64,000 nucleotides of DNA from Chloroflexus aurantiacus J-10-fl (GCF_000018865.1 NC_010175.1:4526001-4590000); one strand, 5' to 3'. Shown: positions 27,112-37,434, numbered from the stretch's first letter. Notes: generated by a model not told the origin, from the sequence alone. A program made the numbers and translations.

Positions 27112-27885
27112 GGTACTCTATCTACTCAGCACAGCAGGCGTGACGTTCCACTGCCAGTATGCACTCTTCGTTGATCATTGACAAGTGTCGCCCGTCATGT
27201 TTGCAGTATGACGCCGGTCATGTCAAATCTGGCTTAATAAACATCATGGAACGCTATCTGTCGTCAACTTTACGTTGCACCCCTGATTGCTTCATTGTGG
27301 TACGTAAGCGCTGGTATCCACTGGAAGTGCAAACATCTTACTCCTACCAGCCTGACACCACACGCGCCGCTGACCCATGCGGAGGCGGGTTGAGGTGAGG
27401 GATTTTCCCAACAGGCTATGCATTACCCACAGTCACCCAACACCTGGTATGACCCCTCATAGTACATCGTTCGTCATGCACACCAGGCGGTCATAGGTTC
27501 CACAGCATCCTCCTCCCCGCCGGCAGGCAGCCCTGCGGTCGCGCGGGCTGACGCCCTGCCTCGCGACCTGTAAGTCCCGGCAGGGGGCAGCACGCCCGGC
27601 CCCCACTCCCCACCGCCAGGCCAGCTCCGAAGGGGCTTCCACAAATTGAGGTAGGGTTTTAACCCGCCGAATACATACGTGGATACAGTTCCCCGTTCGG
27701 GTTACCCGTGACGCCTGGTTTGGCGTGCGGCAGCCACGCTGCCGCATCCACCGTGCGCACCGGCAGGCGCAGGTTGCAGCGCAGACCCGTACCGGCACGT
27801 AACCCGCGTGACTGGAATGCATGAACATGGGCGGGCAGCCTGCCCCACCGGACGGTCAAACCAGCCGGATATGTTTCGCCCCAAC
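27112..27885. repeat. Intergenic region with dispersed repeats
   Basis: About 770 bp with no supportable gene. Positions ~27520-27650 carry CCGGCAGG/CCCTGCC-rich palindromic sequence. Positions ~27665-27805 are a third copy of the ~140-bp element at 24610 and 24795. Nothing recognised in 27112-27500. Confidence 0.7.
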
Positions 27886-29685
27886 CTACCGCCCCAACAA
27901 CTCATTCCCCAACAGCCCCAGCAGCACCTGACCGTCGGGATGCAACTCAAAACGTGCCCGTTCAAACCACTGCACGATCACCACCGTGCCCGGTCGCGTC
28001 TCTTCGACTCGCGGCGCCGACAGGGGTAAGCCAAACAAGGCCAGACTCTCGGCATAGCTCTTGCCGGGTCGGCCATCAAACTCCAACCCATTGCGCTGCC
28101 AGTAGCTCAGGAACGGTTCACACAATGACTGATTGGTTTCAGCGAAGTAGAGACAACCGGCGAGCGGCCCACTGCGCTCAAACGTTGTCCAGTCGCGCCC
28201 CTGCCGCTGCAAGATCGTATCACCGATGCGCGACAGCAAAACATGGTACGGCGGCTGGTTCTCCGGTCGCCATTCAAAACGGTGACGCTCGAAATACTGA
28301 ACGGTCACCGGCCTGCCATCGCTCCCGATCTCGGTAAACTCCTCGCTGACCGGAAAGCCGAAGATCGGTAAACCACCGTTCTGCTCCCAGTAAGTCCGAA
28401 ATCCACCACCCAGCGTATGACCGGTTTCGGGGAAGTAGAGGCGGTCATCAGCCGGTGGTTCCACCCGGGCAAAGGGATCGAACCCAGGGTTACCACCCAC
28501 TGTGGGCGTGCCCAGCGGACACCCGCCATACGTCGTAGCCGTTTGGATGGCGGCCAGCACATTCAGGCGCCCATAGCCATACTCGCCGTCACGGCCCGGC
28601 GCACCCCGATCATCGGCTGCCACAGACAGAATACAGCGCACATCAGCACTGCTCAAATCAGGGCGTATCGTCATCACCAGTGCTGCCGCTCCACTCGCAA
28701 AAGGACTGGCGAACGAGGTACCGGTTGCCAGCGCATAGCTATTTCCCGGCGTGGTGGTGACAATATCAACCCCTGGTGCCACCAGATCGATAAACTCACC
28801 CGTATTTGAAAATCCGGTGACCTCATCGCTATAACCGCTCGCGCCGATAGCTACCGTTTCCGGGTAGGCCGCCGGATAATTCGGCGCATTCCCTTCCGCC
28901 CGCTCGTTGCCACTGGCTGCCACCACCAACACCCCCCGCTCGGTCGCATAGCGAACGGCTTCGTGCAGCGCGGGCGAAGCCAGTGTGCCACCCAGACTGA
29001 GATTAATAATCCGTGCTCCGTTGTCGGTTGCCCAGCGAATGGCGCTAATCACACTCGAATCCCGACAACGGCCACTACTCAGACACGCCTTAATCGGCAG
29101 AATGACACATCCCCAACACATGCCGGCAATACCGACGCCATTATCGCCGCTGGCCGCAATCAGACCGGCCACCGCCGTCCCGTGACCGTTATCGTCGCTG
29201 ACATCGGTACTACCGGTAATCGCGTTGAAGCCCCCCAACACCCGACCCTCCAGTTCGGGATGACTCGCATCAATGCCGGTGTCAATAACCGCCACCACAA
29301 TCGGCCCGCCGGTGGTGATGTCCCAGGCATCGTAGGCCGCAATCGTCCCTAATGCCCACTGCCGTTCGCGCAGCGGATCATTCGGGGTACGGGTTATAGT
29401 ACGCTCGTAGTCTGGCACCGCATAGACAACGTTCTTGTGCTGACGAATGCGGTTGCCCGCCCATTCAACCGACATACCAGCCGGCAAGCGCACCAGATAC
29501 GTCTGCTCACCGAGCGGTTCCACCTTCAACGCCTTCAGCGCACGCACAACGTCGGTTGTATCCTGGGGAACGGCAAACTTCACGATCAGATCGGTAGGAT
29601 GAGCCGCCTGAACTGGGGTAACCGGTGGTAATCCTGCCACAACGACGAAGATGATCAGCAGCAATAATCCAGAACGAGCAGGCAT
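27886..29685 (-). CDS. Secreted subtilisin-family (S8) serine protease
   Basis: 599 residues. A signal peptide (LLLLIIFVVVAGLPPVTPVQA) precedes a propeptide-like inhibitor domain (~29-95) and the catalytic domain with D135 (VAVIDTGID), H168 (NGHGTAVAGLIA), oxyanion N260 (AASGN) and S324 (GTSFASPFASGA). The C-terminal ~190 residues hold two copies of a Chloroflexota-type repeat (FPETGHTLGGGFRTYWEQNGG...QYFERHRFEW and FAETNQSLCEPFLSYWQRNG...QWFERARFEL), probably cell-surface or substrate-binding. It acts outside the membrane. All catalytic residues are intact. Confidence 0.93.
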   Translation of the reverse strand: MPARSGLLLLIIFVVVAGLPPVTPVQAAHPTDLIVKFAVPQDTTDVVRALKALKVEPLGEQTYLVRLPAGMSVEWAGNRIRQHKNVVYAVPDYERTITRTPNDPLRERQWALGTIAAYDAWDITTGGPIVVAVIDTGIDASHPELEGRVLGGFNAITGSTDVSDDNGHGTAVAGLIAASGDNGVGIAGMCWGCVILPIKACLSSGRCRDSSVISAIRWATDNGARIINLSLGGTLASPALHEAVRYATERGVLVVAASGNERAEGNAPNYPAAYPETVAIGASGYSDEVTGFSNTGEFIDLVAPGVDIVTTTPGNSYALATGTSFASPFASGAAALVMTIRPDLSSADVRCILSVAADDRGAPGRDGEYGYGRLNVLAAIQTATTYGGCPLGTPTVGGNPGFDPFARVEPPADDRLYFPETGHTLGGGFRTYWEQNGGLPIFGFPVSEEFTEIGSDGRPVTVQYFERHRFEWRPENQPPYHVLLSRIGDTILQRQGRDWTTFERSGPLAGCLYFAETNQSLCEPFLSYWQRNGLEFDGRPGKSYAESLALFGLPLSAPRVEETRPGTVVIVQWFERARFELHPDGQVLLGLLGNELLGR

Positions 29686-29808
29686 GGAGAGTCCCTTGTG
29701 TTCAACGATACATACCTGATCGTATTGTACCCGATCAGCACCGGTTTTGCTCCCCGCTGCTACCGATTGTCAGGCAACAGGCGGGACAAGGACGGGCGTT
29801 GCCCTCTG

Positions 29809-30912
29809 CCTCCCCTTTTCGACCTTTGCCTGGCGACGGCATCAATCAGGTTCCATCCCGGTAAGCGCCGGCAGGCACCTCTCCTCACCCCACCTGCCCG
29901 TCAGCCGCAGAGCGATCTGGCTGGGAAACTTATTGCAACCCCTGCTGGAAGATGCGTACCACCAGATCGGCTGTCGCTCCCGGATCGGCTGCCGGTGGCA
30001 GGTTACGCCCACCGACAAACGGAAAGCAGAGCAAGGAAGAGAAGGTGCGGATCACATCAATCGGTTGCAGTTCGGCGGTCTCAGCCTCCCCTTTTCGACC
30101 TTTGCCTGGCGACGGCATCAATCAGGTTCCATCCCGGTAAGCGCCGGCAGGCACCTCTCCTCACCCCACCTGCCCGTCAGCCGCAGAGCGATCTAGCCGG
30201 GCAACGTATTGCAACCCCTGCTGGAAGATGCGTACCACCAGATCGGCTGTCGCTCCCGGATCGGCTGCCGGTGGCAGGTTACGCCCACCGACAAACGGAA
30301 AGCAGAGCAAGGAAGAGAAGGTGCGGATCACATCAACCGGTTGCAGTTCGGCGGTCTCTGCCTCCCCTTTTCGACCTTTGCCTGGCGACGGCATCAATCA
30401 GGTTCCATCCCGGTAAGCGCCGGCAGGCACCTCTCCTCACCCCACCTGCCCGTCAGCCGCAGAGCGATCTGGCTGGGAAACTTATTGCAACCCCTGCTGG
30501 AAGATGCGTACCACCAGATCGGCTGTCGCTCCCGGATCGGCTGCCGGTGGCAGGTTATGCCCACCAACAAACGGAAAGCAGAGCAAGGAAGAGAAGGTGC
30601 GGATCACATCAATCGGTTGCAGATCGGCGGTCTCAGCCTCCCCTTTTCGACCTTTGCCTGGCGACGGCATCAATCAGGTTCCATCCCGGTAAGCGCCGGC
30701 AGGCACCTCTCCTCACCCCACCTGCCCGTCAGCCGCAGAGCGATCTAGCCGGGCAATTTATTGCAACCCCTGCTGGAAGATGCGTACCACCAGATCGGCT
30801 GTCGCTCCCGGATCGGCTGCCGGTGGCAGGTTACGCCCACCGACAAACGGAAAGCAGAGCAAGGAAGAGAAGGTGCGGATCACATCAACCGGTTGCAGAT
30901 CGGCGGCCACCT
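29809..30912 (-). repeat. Four tandem 276-bp copies of the TetR gene 3' end
   Basis: Repeat boundaries at 29809, 30085, 30361 and 30637 are exactly 276 bp apart. Each unit holds, on the minus strand, the last ~50 codons of the TetR gene (DVIRTFSSLLCFPFVGG to IFQQGLQ) plus ~126 bp of downstream sequence. The rightmost unit is the end of the intact gene. Units differ at only a few bases, including ones that alter or remove the stop codon. Confidence 0.9.
29927..30673 (-). pseudogene. Three C-terminal fragments of the TetR regulator
   Basis: Partial copies near 30482-30673, 30206-30397 and 29930-30121 encode the same ~50 C-terminal residues without the DNA-binding domain. In the middle copy the usual TAA is changed to a sense codon and the frame reads on (QYVARLDRSAADGQVG). 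They arose by tandem amplification of the gene's 3' end and are unlikely to be expressed as functional proteins. Confidence 0.7.
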
Positions 30913-31354
30913 CACCATTCGCAATCGCCGCTTCGGCCAACCGCCAGACTCGCCGCTGCGCCTTCAGTAGCTCGTCACGCGATTGCGGATGCTTCTCAAG
31001 CAGCTCGGCAACTTCCGGTAACCAGAGCTGAAAGGCCGCAGCGTGATGCCTGATCTGAAACTCAACACTGGCGTGCAGCAGATCACAGAGTTGTTGGAGT
31101 GGCGAACGATCCGTTGGTTCACCAACTGCGGCAGCGGTAAACAGATCACGGATCAAGCGCGCAATCATCGCTGCCAGCAAATCTTCGCGGGTAGGAAACT
31201 GATTGTAGAGCGTTGGTTTCGAGATACCGACGCGCGCCGCCAGTTCATCCATCGCCAGTGCAGCAAATCCTCGCTCGGCAATGAGTTGCTGAGTTGCGGC
31301 GAGTATTTCATCGCGCAGCATTTGGCGGCGGCGTTCACGGAGCGTCATGCTCAT
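30758..31354 (-). CDS. TetR/AcrR-family transcriptional regulator
   Basis: 198 residues. The N-terminal helix-turn-helix (REILAATQQLIAERGFAALAMDELAARVGISKPTLYNQFPTREDLLAAM) is a clear TetR DNA-binding domain, followed by a helical ligand-binding domain. It lies downstream of, and co-directional with, the RND pump and adaptor genes, so it is probably the local repressor responding to a pump substrate. Its last ~50 codons are repeated downstream in three further partial copies. The stop at 30758 is at the natural end. Confidence 0.9.
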   Translation of the reverse strand: MSMTLRERRRQMLRDEILAATQQLIAERGFAALAMDELAARVGISKPTLYNQFPTREDLLAAMIARLIRDLFTAAAVGEPTDRSPLQQLCDLLHASVEFQIRHHAAAFQLWLPEVAELLEKHPQSRDELLKAQRRVWRLAEAAIANGEVAADLQPVDVIRTFSSLLCFPFVGGRNLPPAADPGATADLVVRIFQQGLQ

Positions 31355-31464
31355 AGTTGTTTCTCATCAGCCGGCTAACGAGGTTGTGTTACCCGGCAAT
31401 ATACCACAATTTGCGAAAATATGCCGCAGCCGATAGCGAAACCGGCTGCGGCAGTGGAATGATA

Positions 31465-33018
31465 TTAGTTATCGGTAAGAATGGTGATGCGCACACTCAT
31501 CCCGGCTCGCAGCTCTTCCTGGCGGTCGAGCTTGACCCGGACGGTAAAGGTGCGCACATTGCCGACCGCATTTGCTACCGGTGCCACAAAATCAAGCGTA
31601 CCGGTGAAGACCGTGCCGGGCAGGGCATCGAGCCGAACCTCTACCTTTTGCCCTTCACGCACCCGCGCAATATCGGTATCGCTGATTGCAGCCTCGACAT
31701 ACAGCTCGCTGGCGTCAACAATCTGCACCACCGGCAAGGCACCGGTTCCGGCCAGATCACCGGGATCAACGTTCACCTGCGCCACCACACCGGCGAATGG
31801 CGCCCGCAAGACTGCCTTCTCAAGGTTGAGCTTCGCCGCCGCCAGCGCTGCCTCGGCGATCTTCACAGCAGCTTCGGCAGCAGCCAGATTCTGAGCCGTT
31901 GGTGGGGCTGTGATCCGTTCAAGGTTGGCCTGGGCTGCGGCCACGCCGGCCTGAGCCGCGGCCAGCGCACCGGCTCGCTGATCGCCACGCAGACGTTCCA
32001 GCGTTGCCTGGGCCTGGGCTACCGCAGCGTCAGCCGCTGCGATCAGATCAGCCGTTGGCCCATCGAGCAGTCGTTGCAGATTGCTCTGCGCTGAACGCAA
32101 CTGGGCTTCAGCCGCCGCAATACCGTCAATCTCGTTCTGGCGGGCCTGTTCATAGGCCAATTGCGTCTGCTTGTAACGCGCCTCTGCCGACTCGACGGCA
32201 CGGAGCAGTTGCTCTTCGGCATCTTTCGCCTCTTTCGGCAGCTCTAAGCCAAATTTCGCCAGTTGCTGCTCACGCTCACGGTTTTCCCAGTAGAGGTCGG
32301 AGTACGCCTGTTGCGCATCACGCAGTGCATTGGCGGCCTGCAACATCTGAAGCTCGGCATTACTCTTCGCCGCCGAGAGGTTGGTGCGTTGGATGTTCAG
32401 ATTCGCCTCTGCCTGCTCAACTGCCGCCCGTGCAGCAGTGAGTTCGGCGTTGTTCGGCCCATCGAGCAGATCGTTGCGGCGGGCAATGGCTTGGGCCAGC
32501 GCCGCTTCAGCCGCAGCAATATCAGCCTCGGTAACGCTGCCACGGGCCTGGCGCAAAGCGGCCTGGGCTTGCGCCACCTGCGCACGCACCGCCGCTATCT
32601 CTTCAGGTGTTGCCCCCTCCAGCAACCGTTCGTAATTGGCGCGTGCCTGCGCCAGGCTGGCTTCGGCCTGCGCAACCTGTAGCTCTAGCTCGCGGGCATC
32701 GAGGGCGACCAGCGGATCACCCGCCTGAACAGTGTCTCCTTCATTCACGAAGACCTCGGCAACCACACCGGGAATGCGGAAGCTTAATTCCGCACTGCTG
32801 CGGGCTACCACTTCACCACTGGCCGTAACACCGAGGCTGATGGTGGGCTGATTGGGCAGTTCAATCGTCAGCGGGGCGGTGGTCGGTTGGGGCACCGCCG
32901 TTGGTTGGGCTGCGGGTGCTGCCGTTGGCACCGGCGTTGCTGCCGGTGCCGGCGCGGCACAGGCAGTGAGTATGGTGAACAGCCCACCCAGTAATGTTCC
33001 GATAATGATGCGTCGCAT
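31465..33018 (-). CDS. RND efflux periplasmic-adaptor-type lipoprotein
   Basis: 517 residues. A lipoprotein signal (GTLLGGLFTILTAC, lipobox LTAC) is followed by an Ala/Pro/Thr linker, a lipoyl half-domain (SAELSFRIPGVVAEVFVNEGDTVQAGDPLVALD), a very long Ala/Gln-rich coiled-coil hairpin, the second lipoyl half (LRAPFAGVVAQVNVDPGD), and beta-barrel/membrane-proximal domains. The hairpin is much longer than in AcrA. It pairs with the RND permease encoded just upstream in the operon (44-bp gap). No outer-membrane factor is encoded nearby. Confidence 0.92.
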   Translation of the reverse strand: MRRIIIGTLLGGLFTILTACAAPAPAATPVPTAAPAAQPTAVPQPTTAPLTIELPNQPTISLGVTASGEVVARSSAELSFRIPGVVAEVFVNEGDTVQAGDPLVALDARELELQVAQAEASLAQARANYERLLEGATPEEIAAVRAQVAQAQAALRQARGSVTEADIAAAEAALAQAIARRNDLLDGPNNAELTAARAAVEQAEANLNIQRTNLSAAKSNAELQMLQAANALRDAQQAYSDLYWENREREQQLAKFGLELPKEAKDAEEQLLRAVESAEARYKQTQLAYEQARQNEIDGIAAAEAQLRSAQSNLQRLLDGPTADLIAAADAAVAQAQATLERLRGDQRAGALAAAQAGVAAAQANLERITAPPTAQNLAAAEAAVKIAEAALAAAKLNLEKAVLRAPFAGVVAQVNVDPGDLAGTGALPVVQIVDASELYVEAAISDTDIARVREGQKVEVRLDALPGTVFTGTLDFVAPVANAVGNVRTFTVRVKLDRQEELRAGMSVRITILTDN

Positions 33019-33062
33019 TGTCTACTGGCTCCTGTCAGGTATGGTTCACTCAAAATCTGTCC

Positions 33063-36000
33063 TTAATCAGCCGATGGTTCGCCGGCAGGCGTTGGTGACG
33101 ACGTCGGTGCGACCGGTCGTGCCGCCGGTGTGCCCGTACTCGCCGCCGGCGTCACGCCGGCGACGGCAGGGCCGGGGGCCGGCAACTCGAAACCTTCGTG
33201 CTCCTGACCCAATCCGAAGCGCTGCTTCACCCAGGTCACGGCGGCGTCCATCAGACTATAGACGGTTGGCACCACCAGGAGCGTAAGCGCGGTTGATGTC
33301 AGCATACCGCCGATCAAGACCCAGGCCAGCCCTTTGCGGAACTCATTGCCTTCACCGGTTGCCAGCAGGTGCAGACCGAGCGCCGTCGGCATGGCACCGG
33401 CCACCAGCGAGAGGGCCGTCATCAGGATCGGGCGCAAACGGATGGCGCCGGCCAGCTTCAGTGCCGAGTGTTTATCCAGGCCCAGTTCGCGCAAGCGGTT
33501 GGTAAAGTCGACCAGCAGAATCGAGTTCTTCACCACCAGACCGAGCAGCATAATCAGACCGATCATTCCGGTGATGTCGAGGTCGATCCCGACCATGCGC
33601 AGAGCCAGGAAGGCGCCGATAAAGCTGAACGGCATCGCCATCATAATCACCAGTGGCTGCGTAAAGCTACCGAATTGCGAGGCCAGCACCATATAGACGA
33701 AGAGCACCGAGAGACCCATCGCCAGGAAGAGCGACGAGAAGCCTTCGTTAGTCTGGGCAAAGGTACCGACGTAGCTGACAACCACATTCGGCGGAATGTT
33801 GAGTGCCTCGATCCGCTGTTGCAACGCCGCCTGCGCATCGGTTAGATTGATACCTTCAAGGTTGGCCCCGATCAACACCTGATTGAGCCGGTCGTACCGC
33901 CGGATCGAAACCTGGCTGGATGCCAGTTCAACCGTACCCAGCGAACTGAGCGGCACCACACCGGCGCGGGTGGGAATACTAATCGCACCTAATGTCTCAA
34001 TTCCGGCCCGATCCTGGGGTGCCAGCCGCACCACCACATCGAGGTCGGTGTTGTCTGTCCGCAGCACCGTCGCCCGGTCACCGTTGATCAGCGCCCGCAC
34101 CGAAGTCGCAATGTCTTCGTTGGTAATACCCAGTTCACCGATGCGAGCCGGATCAGCGCGAAGCCGCAGTTCTGGCTTACCGACCTGCAAATTGCTATCA
34201 ATATCAACCAGCCCCGGAATAGCCGCCATCTCGCGCTTAATCGCCTCAACCAGTGGCGCCAGCTCGGTAGCCGGGCCGGTTGTCTGGAGACTGACCTGCA
34301 ATTCGCGCCCTTCAACACCGGCGCTCGAAGGCTGGAAGCTCGGCACCGAGAAGCTCAGGCGGGGCAAGAAGGTCAACTGCTCGCGTAGCTGCTCTTGTGT
34401 CGGCAACGTCGGCGTGCGCCCGACCAGCGTCACCGCAAACTCGGCCCGCTCCGGGAAGCCAGGGAAACCGACTCTGGCAATCACATTCTCAACTGCCGGA
34501 TCGTTCAGCAGAATCTGCTCGGCCTGGCGGGCCAACCGGTCGGTTTCGGCCAGCGTCGTGCCCGGCGCAGCCTCAAAGCGCATAACGAACTCGTGCGGGT
34601 CTTGCTCCGGGAAGAAGGTCAATTTCAGCCCACTGGCGACCCACACACTCAGCACCAGCACCGCAATCGCGATCCCGACCACGATCAACCGATTCCGCAG
34701 ACTTGCCAGCGTCCACCCCAGCAGCTTGCCATACCAGCGCCCCAGCCGTCCGGGGTCTTCATTGGCCTCTTGCAACAGCCCAATATCGCGCTCGCTAACC
34801 TCATCGGAAATCGGCACCTCCACAATTGGCTGGTGCTGCTGATGGTGCGTCTTGGGCTTTACCTTCATATTGGGGAACAGGTTGGCCGAGAGCATGGGGG
34901 CGAAGGTGAAGGCTTCCGCCAGCGAGAGCAGAATCGCAATCGACACCACCAGCCCGAACGACTTAAAGACAATCCCGGCTACACCTTCGGCGAAGGTCAC
35001 CGGCACGAACACCGCCACAATCGTGAGCGTCATCGCCACGACCGACAAACCAACTTCCCACGTCCCGCGTGATGAGGCTACCCGCGCACTCTCACCCCGT
35101 TCAAGGTGGCGGAAGATATTTTCGCGCACCACAATGGCGTCGTCGATCACCAGACCGACACAGAGCGAGAGGGCAAGCAGTGTCACCAGATTAATCGTCA
35201 GGCCAAAAATTGGCATGAAGATAAAGGTACCGATCAGAATGACCGGCAAACCAGACATCGTAATAATCGTGCTGCGCAGGTTGCCGAAGAAGAACCAGAC
35301 CACCAGAAACGCAGCCACCGAGGCAAACATCAGCTCTTCCAGCGAAGAGAGCACCGATGAGCGCACGGCCTCTGAGGCGTCAAGCGGGATGGTGTAGGTC
35401 AGTTCAGGAAACGCGGCGAAAGCCTGATCCATCGCCCGGTAGACATTATCGGCTACGGTGACGGTGTTGGCTCCCGACTGCTTAAGCACATTGATAATAA
35501 TCGCCTCGCTCCCGTTCAACCGGGAGATAGTGGTAACGTCGGCGACACCCTCTTCCACCACGGCAACATCGCCGACCCGATACGGCGTACCCGAAATCTG
35601 CACATTCGCGATGTCAGCCGCGCTGCGCAAGAGCGACGGCACCCGCAGGCTGATCTCGGTATTATTTTCGACGATAGTGCCCAGGCCGAGGTTGGCATTG
35701 GCTTGCTGCAACGACCGGCTGACCTGAGCCGGTAGCAGGCCATACGCCTGAAGCTTGGCCAGATCAAGCCAGACGTTGATCTGGCGCTGCTGACCACCGT
35801 TCACCGTGACCGAGCCAACGCCGGATGCGCGCTGAATGAGCGGCACAATCTCTTCCTCGATCAGAGTGCGCAATTCAAGCGGCGACCGGCCAGACGTGTC
35901 GGCAACGGCGATCTGCATGATCGGCGATTGATTGGGATCGAAGCGTTGATAGACCGGCTGTCGCACGTCACGCGGCAGTTGGGGCAAGATACTGTTCACC

Positions 36001-36365
36001 CGCTGCCGCACATCCTCTTCGAGTTGTTTCGCGTCGTTACCGGCTTCAAATTCGAGAATGATCAGCGCCGAGCCTTCACTGGCCTGCGACGTGATATGCT
36101 GTAAACCGGCAAGGGTGTTGACCGCATTTTCAATTGGGCGCACGACCTGATCAACCACGCTCTCCGGGCCGGCGCCAGGGTAGGAGACACTGACAGCAAT
36201 AATGGGGACATCAATTTCCGGCAGTAAGTTGACGGGGGTCGAACGAAATGAGAGAATACCAAAGGTGATGAAAGCAAGCATCACCATGGTAATGAAGACG
36301 GGCTGACGAATTGAGACGTCAGAAATCCAGATTCCGTTCAGTTTTTCCCGGCGTTGCGGGGCCAT
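33063..36365 (-). CDS. RND-family efflux permease
   Basis: 1100 residues. Start 36365 follows GGGAGGAAG; the longer frame crosses the promoter. The AcrB/MexB-type layout is clear: SIRQPVFITMVMLAFITFGILSFRSTPVNLLPEIDVP, porter domains, twelve membrane helices with GLVIDDAIVVREN in the proton-relay helix, and DITGMIGLIMLLGLVVKNSILLVDF in the second half. A Pro/Ala-rich C-terminal tail (~60 residues) follows. It drives export of hydrophobic compounds using proton motive force. Transcribed from the promoter at 36420-36448, with the adaptor and probably tetR downstream. Confidence 0.95.
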   Translation of the reverse strand: MAPQRREKLNGIWISDVSIRQPVFITMVMLAFITFGILSFRSTPVNLLPEIDVPIIAVSVSYPGAGPESVVDQVVRPIENAVNTLAGLQHITSQASEGSALIILEFEAGNDAKQLEEDVRQRVNSILPQLPRDVRQPVYQRFDPNQSPIMQIAVADTSGRSPLELRTLIEEEIVPLIQRASGVGSVTVNGGQQRQINVWLDLAKLQAYGLLPAQVSRSLQQANANLGLGTIVENNTEISLRVPSLLRSAADIANVQISGTPYRVGDVAVVEEGVADVTTISRLNGSEAIIINVLKQSGANTVTVADNVYRAMDQAFAAFPELTYTIPLDASEAVRSSVLSSLEELMFASVAAFLVVWFFFGNLRSTIITMSGLPVILIGTFIFMPIFGLTINLVTLLALSLCVGLVIDDAIVVRENIFRHLERGESARVASSRGTWEVGLSVVAMTLTIVAVFVPVTFAEGVAGIVFKSFGLVVSIAILLSLAEAFTFAPMLSANLFPNMKVKPKTHHQQHQPIVEVPISDEVSERDIGLLQEANEDPGRLGRWYGKLLGWTLASLRNRLIVVGIAIAVLVLSVWVASGLKLTFFPEQDPHEFVMRFEAAPGTTLAETDRLARQAEQILLNDPAVENVIARVGFPGFPERAEFAVTLVGRTPTLPTQEQLREQLTFLPRLSFSVPSFQPSSAGVEGRELQVSLQTTGPATELAPLVEAIKREMAAIPGLVDIDSNLQVGKPELRLRADPARIGELGITNEDIATSVRALINGDRATVLRTDNTDLDVVVRLAPQDRAGIETLGAISIPTRAGVVPLSSLGTVELASSQVSIRRYDRLNQVLIGANLEGINLTDAQAALQQRIEALNIPPNVVVSYVGTFAQTNEGFSSLFLAMGLSVLFVYMVLASQFGSFTQPLVIMMAMPFSFIGAFLALRMVGIDLDITGMIGLIMLLGLVVKNSILLVDFTNRLRELGLDKHSALKLAGAIRLRPILMTALSLVAGAMPTALGLHLLATGEGNEFRKGLAWVLIGGMLTSTALTLLVVPTVYSLMDAAVTWVKQRFGLGQEHEGFELPAPGPAVAGVTPAASTGTPAARPVAPTSSPTPAGEPSAD

Positions 36366-36419
36366 TGGTCTTCCTCCCACGAGACGGCGTTGCACAGGGT
36401 TTGTCACACACTTGTTTTT

Positions 36420-36448
36420 ACTATACCGTAAAGTTTTCTGACGGTCAA
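36420..36448 (-). promoter_or_regulatory. Sigma-70-type promoter of the RND operon
   Basis: On the minus strand TTGACC (36448-36443), a 17-bp spacer and TATAGT (36425-36420). This is the best consensus promoter seen in the window. It ends only 11 bp from the start of the divergent DUF4129 gene. Confidence 0.8.
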
Positions 36449-36459
36449 GGGTAGAAATA

Positions 36460-37434
36460 ATGAGGCTTCGATTAAGCTTGATCGGGTGCTGGCTGATAAC
36501 CTGGTTGATCTGGTCGGCAGACGTATCTGCGCAGCCGGTTGAGGTGTCTCTCACCGAGTACGACCGTCTATTACGGGCTACCTACACTGCGGCCCAACGG
36601 GGTGATCTGCTTGAGGTGAGGGCACTGGCAGATGATCTGACAACGATCCGCCAGGTGCGTATGCCCGATGGTCAGATCGCGCCGGTCGATCAGTCCTGGC
36701 TGGCCGAGATGCTGGCTCAGCCGACACCTGACCTGCCGCTTATCTCTGCCCGGCTGGGAGCCTTGATTGATGCGCTGGAACCGACCGGTAGTGCGGTCGC
36801 TGCCGATGCCTTGCAGCATTGGGAAGCGGTCTTTAACGAGCCACCGTTCAACCGCAGCCAATCCGAGAGCTGGCTGACTCGCTTCCTCAACTGGTTATTC
36901 GAGCGTCTTGCCGATCTCTTGCCTGATCTGCCTGATGTACCAGAAGCCCCGGTTGCCGGCGATAGCTCACCGATCAGCGGGATTATCTGGGTGATGCTCG
37001 CAGTGGTAGCATTGCTGTTCGCTGGTTTACTCTTGTTTTGGGTGCGCGGTGTCCGTCGGGTATTTCAGCCGGTTACCACAGCGGCCAGCCCGACAACCGA
37101 TCCGGTTACCTTTGCCGCAGCCCAGCGCCTGGCCGAGGCTGCCCGCCAGGCGGGAGACCTGCGCAATGCGGTGCGTTATCTCTATCTGGCGGTGCTGCTC
37201 TGGCTCGATGATCAGAAGATTCTGCCGTATCAGCCCTCGCTCACCAATCGCGAGCATCTCCAACGTCTGCAAGACTGGCCGGCGCTCCGCGATCAACTGC
37301 TGCCGCTGATGACCACGTTTGAAAAGACCTGGTACGGTTTGCAAGCCATTGATGAGGCTACCTTTGCCGGATACGAACAACAGGCCACATCACTGTTCAA
37401 ACAGGTGAGGTCGCCCAATGAAGCTGCGTCTTGA
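36460..37434 (+). CDS. DUF4129-domain membrane protein
   Basis: 324 residues. A signal-like N terminus (LSLIGCWLITWLIWSADVSAQ), an extracytoplasmic helical region, a membrane segment (~168-190, GIIWVMLAVVALLFAGLLLFWV), and a cytosolic C-terminal DUF4129 domain (AEAARQAGDLRNAVRYLYLAVLLWLDDQKIL...LTNREHLQRL...YGLQAIDEATF). DUF4129 proteins are commonly encoded with DUF4350, MoxR and DUF58 proteins. The next gene (DUF4350) overlaps it. The partner MoxR/DUF58 genes are 6-8 kb away on the other strand. Confidence 0.8.
   Translation: MRLRLSLIGCWLITWLIWSADVSAQPVEVSLTEYDRLLRATYTAAQRGDLLEVRALADDLTTIRQVRMPDGQIAPVDQSWLAEMLAQPTPDLPLISARLGALIDALEPTGSAVAADALQHWEAVFNEPPFNRSQSESWLTRFLNWLFERLADLLPDLPDVPEAPVAGDSSPISGIIWVMLAVVALLFAGLLLFWVRGVRRVFQPVTTAASPTTDPVTFAAAQRLAEAARQAGDLRNAVRYLYLAVLLWLDDQKILPYQPSLTNREHLQRLQDWPALRDQLLPLMTTFEKTWYGLQAIDEATFAGYEQQATSLFKQVRSPNEAAS

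Noticed and set aside
29698-31053. 451-residue plus-strand repeat protein
   Set aside because: Shadow of the 276-bp tandem repeat, whose length is divisible by three. It is antisense to the TetR gene and its fragments.
36366-36554. Upstream extension of the RND permease
   Set aside because: It crosses the consensus promoter at 36420-36448. ATG 36365 has GGGAGGAAG upstream.
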